From: an uncultured Flavobacteriales bacterium
GTDB lineage: Bacteria > Bacteroidota > Bacteroidia > Flavobacteriales > Vicingaceae
Assembly: GCA_946886085.1 (NCBI GenBank)
Contig: CAMPHX010000062.1
Coordinates: 1-7,058, forward strand
Length of the DNA: 7,058 nt
Reading direction: 5' to 3'
This document shows positions 6,225 to 7,058 of the stretch, piece by piece (position 1 is the stretch's first letter; the number at the start of each line of letters is the position of its first letter). The notes beneath the pieces are model-generated. The model was not told where the DNA came from and searched no databases. It saw only the letters and a program-made list of their open reading frames with translations. Position numbers and translations under genes: made by a program.

Positions 6225-6581
6225 ATGATAGAATTAACTAAAGCAGAAGAAGAAATTATGCAAGTAGTTTGGCAGTTAAAAAATTGTTTTGTTAAAGAAA
6301 TAATTGAGCAACTTCCGGAACCAAAACCTGCATACAACACCGTTTCAACAATTGTAAGAATATTAGAACGAAAAAAGTTTGTAAGTTATAAAGCATTTGG
6401 AAAAACACACCAATACTTTCCTATTGTAAATAAAGAAGACTATACCAAATTTAAAACTAACAACTTACTGAGCAACTATTTTGGCGGATCAGCAGAAAAA
6501 ATGATGTCTTTCTTTATAAAAGAAAAGAAAATTGATTTGAAACAGATGGATGAATTACTTAAATCTATAAAAAATGAATAG
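6225..6581 (+). CDS. BlaI/MecI/CopY-family transcriptional repressor
   Basis: This is a 118-residue winged-helix repressor of the BlaI/MecI (Penicillinase_R) family, within the usual 115-130 range. The N-terminal LTKAEEEIMQVVWQL (4-18) is the family's opening helix. PEPKPAYNTVSTIVRILERKKF (31-52) contains the recognition helix, and VSYKAFGKTHQYFPIV (53-68) is the wing. The C-terminal part (about 80-118) should form the dimer interface. The segment MMSFFIKE (93-100) is where S. aureus BlaI is cleaved by induction (Asn-Phe near residue 101), so a similar cut is plausible. It is followed at once by an M56 peptidase gene, overlapping by 8 bases or spaced by 1, as in blaR1-blaI type modules. Two dyads in its promoter imply autoregulation. 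It is called BlaI-like only: no beta-lactamase gene is visible, and Bacteroidota have many such pairs with unknown signals. Confidence 0.93.
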   Translation: MIELTKAEEEIMQVVWQLKNCFVKEIIEQLPEPKPAYNTVSTIVRILERKKFVSYKAFGKTHQYFPIVNKEDYTKFKTNNLLSNYFGGSAEKMMSFFIKEKKIDLKQMDELLKSIKNE

Positions 6582-7058
6582 TATGGAGTTACCTATATAT
6601 CTACTAAAAAGTACATTAATCTTTAGCGTTATGTACTTATGCTACCATTTACTGTTTAGCAAAACAACTTTTTTTCAGTTAAACAGATTTTATTTGTTGG
6701 CTATTATACCTATTTCTTTAGTATTGCCTTTTTTTAATATCTCCAATTCTACTATTATAGAAAATACTTTTTTGGCTCAATTGCCAGAAATTATAATAAA
6801 TTCAAATCAAGAAACTGTTCGCAATTCAATTATTAATTGGGAAAATTTTTATTGGACAATAAGTATCTCGTTAATAGTTTGGTATTTTTTAAAATTAACT
6901 CGATTAGTTTGGCTAATCTTTAAATTAAAAAAAGATGTAATTAAAAACATTTTACCTTTTTCATTCTTCAACTTTATTTATATTCCTGAAAGTATTGATG
7001 CTGAAGCAAAAAATATGATTTTGGCTCACGAAAAAATTCATGCTAAAGAACTTCATTC
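6574..7058 (+). CDS. M56 (BlaR1-like) membrane metallopeptidase, N-terminal part
   Basis: This is an integral inner-membrane zinc peptidase of family M56, cut by the right edge after about 160 residues. Two in-frame ATGs are possible: 6574, overlapping blaI by 8 bases, or 6583, one base after the blaI stop. Counting from 6583, hydrophobic segments lie at about 5-24, 37-52 and 89-113. The motif AHEKIHAKELH ends at the last full codon and contains HExxH (H149, E150, H153), the zinc site of BlaR1/MecR1 proteins. The preceding FSFFNFIYIPESID resembles the SxFNxIF block seen before this motif in Bacteroidota members. In BlaR1 the protease, once its external domain senses ligand, leads to cleavage of BlaI. 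In this phylum the C-terminal region varies widely, so the signal cannot be named without the missing part. Confidence 0.9.
   Translation, partial: MNSMELPIYLLKSTLIFSVMYLCYHLLFSKTTFFQLNRFYLLAIIPISLVLPFFNISNSTIIENTFLAQLPEIIINSNQETVRNSIINWENFYWTISISLIVWYFLKLTRLVWLIFKLKKDVIKNILPFSFFNFIYIPESIDAEAKNMILAHEKIHAKELH

Noticed and set aside
6236..6240. A third AACTA, 40 bp (two periods) after the one at 6196
   Set aside because: It lies inside the conserved Leu-Thr-Lys codons of the repressor and has no TAGTT six bases later, so it is likely chance.
1..7058. Search for CRISPR arrays, tRNA/rRNA genes, insertion sequences, toxin-antitoxin or anti-phage systems
   Set aside because: No regularly spaced repeats, transposase motifs, structural RNA signatures or unexplained gene clusters were seen; almost all the sequence is recognisable chromosomal genes.

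Overview
The window looks like ordinary chromosome from a low-G+C member of the Bacteroidota, probably Flavobacteriia-like. Three things point there. The DNA is AT-rich throughout. Genes lack Shine-Dalgarno sequences but carry Bacteroidota-type promoters (TTG/TTTG near -33, TAnnTTTG near -7). The gene content fits too: a DUF6089/PorG-like outer-membrane barrel, the bacillithiol enzyme BshA, and a BlaI-M56 pair of the kind common in that phylum. I infer this from sequence features and did not search any database.

Layout. Positions 1-777 (minus) hold cysD, cut by the left edge. A strong intrinsic terminator at 829-857 separates it from an outer-membrane beta-barrel gene at 875-1804 (minus). A divergent intergenic region at 1805-1922 carries a good plus-strand promoter. 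That promoter drives an FMN-dependent FabK/nitronate monooxygenase-family gene (1923-2873) and, 7 bases later, an M16B zinc peptidase gene (2881-4119). bshA follows at 4188-5315 and may have its own weak promoter. murI (glutamate racemase) converges on bshA with a single base between the two stop codons and extends leftward from about 6111. A regulatory region of about 100 bases then separates murI from a divergent blaI-like repressor gene (6225-6581) and an M56 membrane metallopeptidase gene (from 6574 or 6583, cut by the right edge).

How the genes relate. cysD (sulfate activation towards cysteine) and bshA (first step to the cysteine-containing thiol bacillithiol) both belong to thiol metabolism, but they are not in one operon. 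murI supplies D-glutamate for peptidoglycan. The BlaI-M56 pair is a signal-transduction module in which the membrane protease is expected to relieve repression, possibly in response to cell-wall stress. Its sensor domain lies outside the window.

Most interesting. (1) murI has its conserved catalytic N-terminus in frame but no ATG, GTG or TTG start codon; a one-base loss at 6111/6112 would explain this. (2) The blaI promoter carries two copies of AACTA-N6-TAGTT exactly 20 bp apart, a convincing tandem operator for the repressor. (3) The -7 box ends 4 bases before the blaI ATG, which suggests a leaderless mRNA. I see no new defence system, mobile element, CRISPR array or RNA gene.
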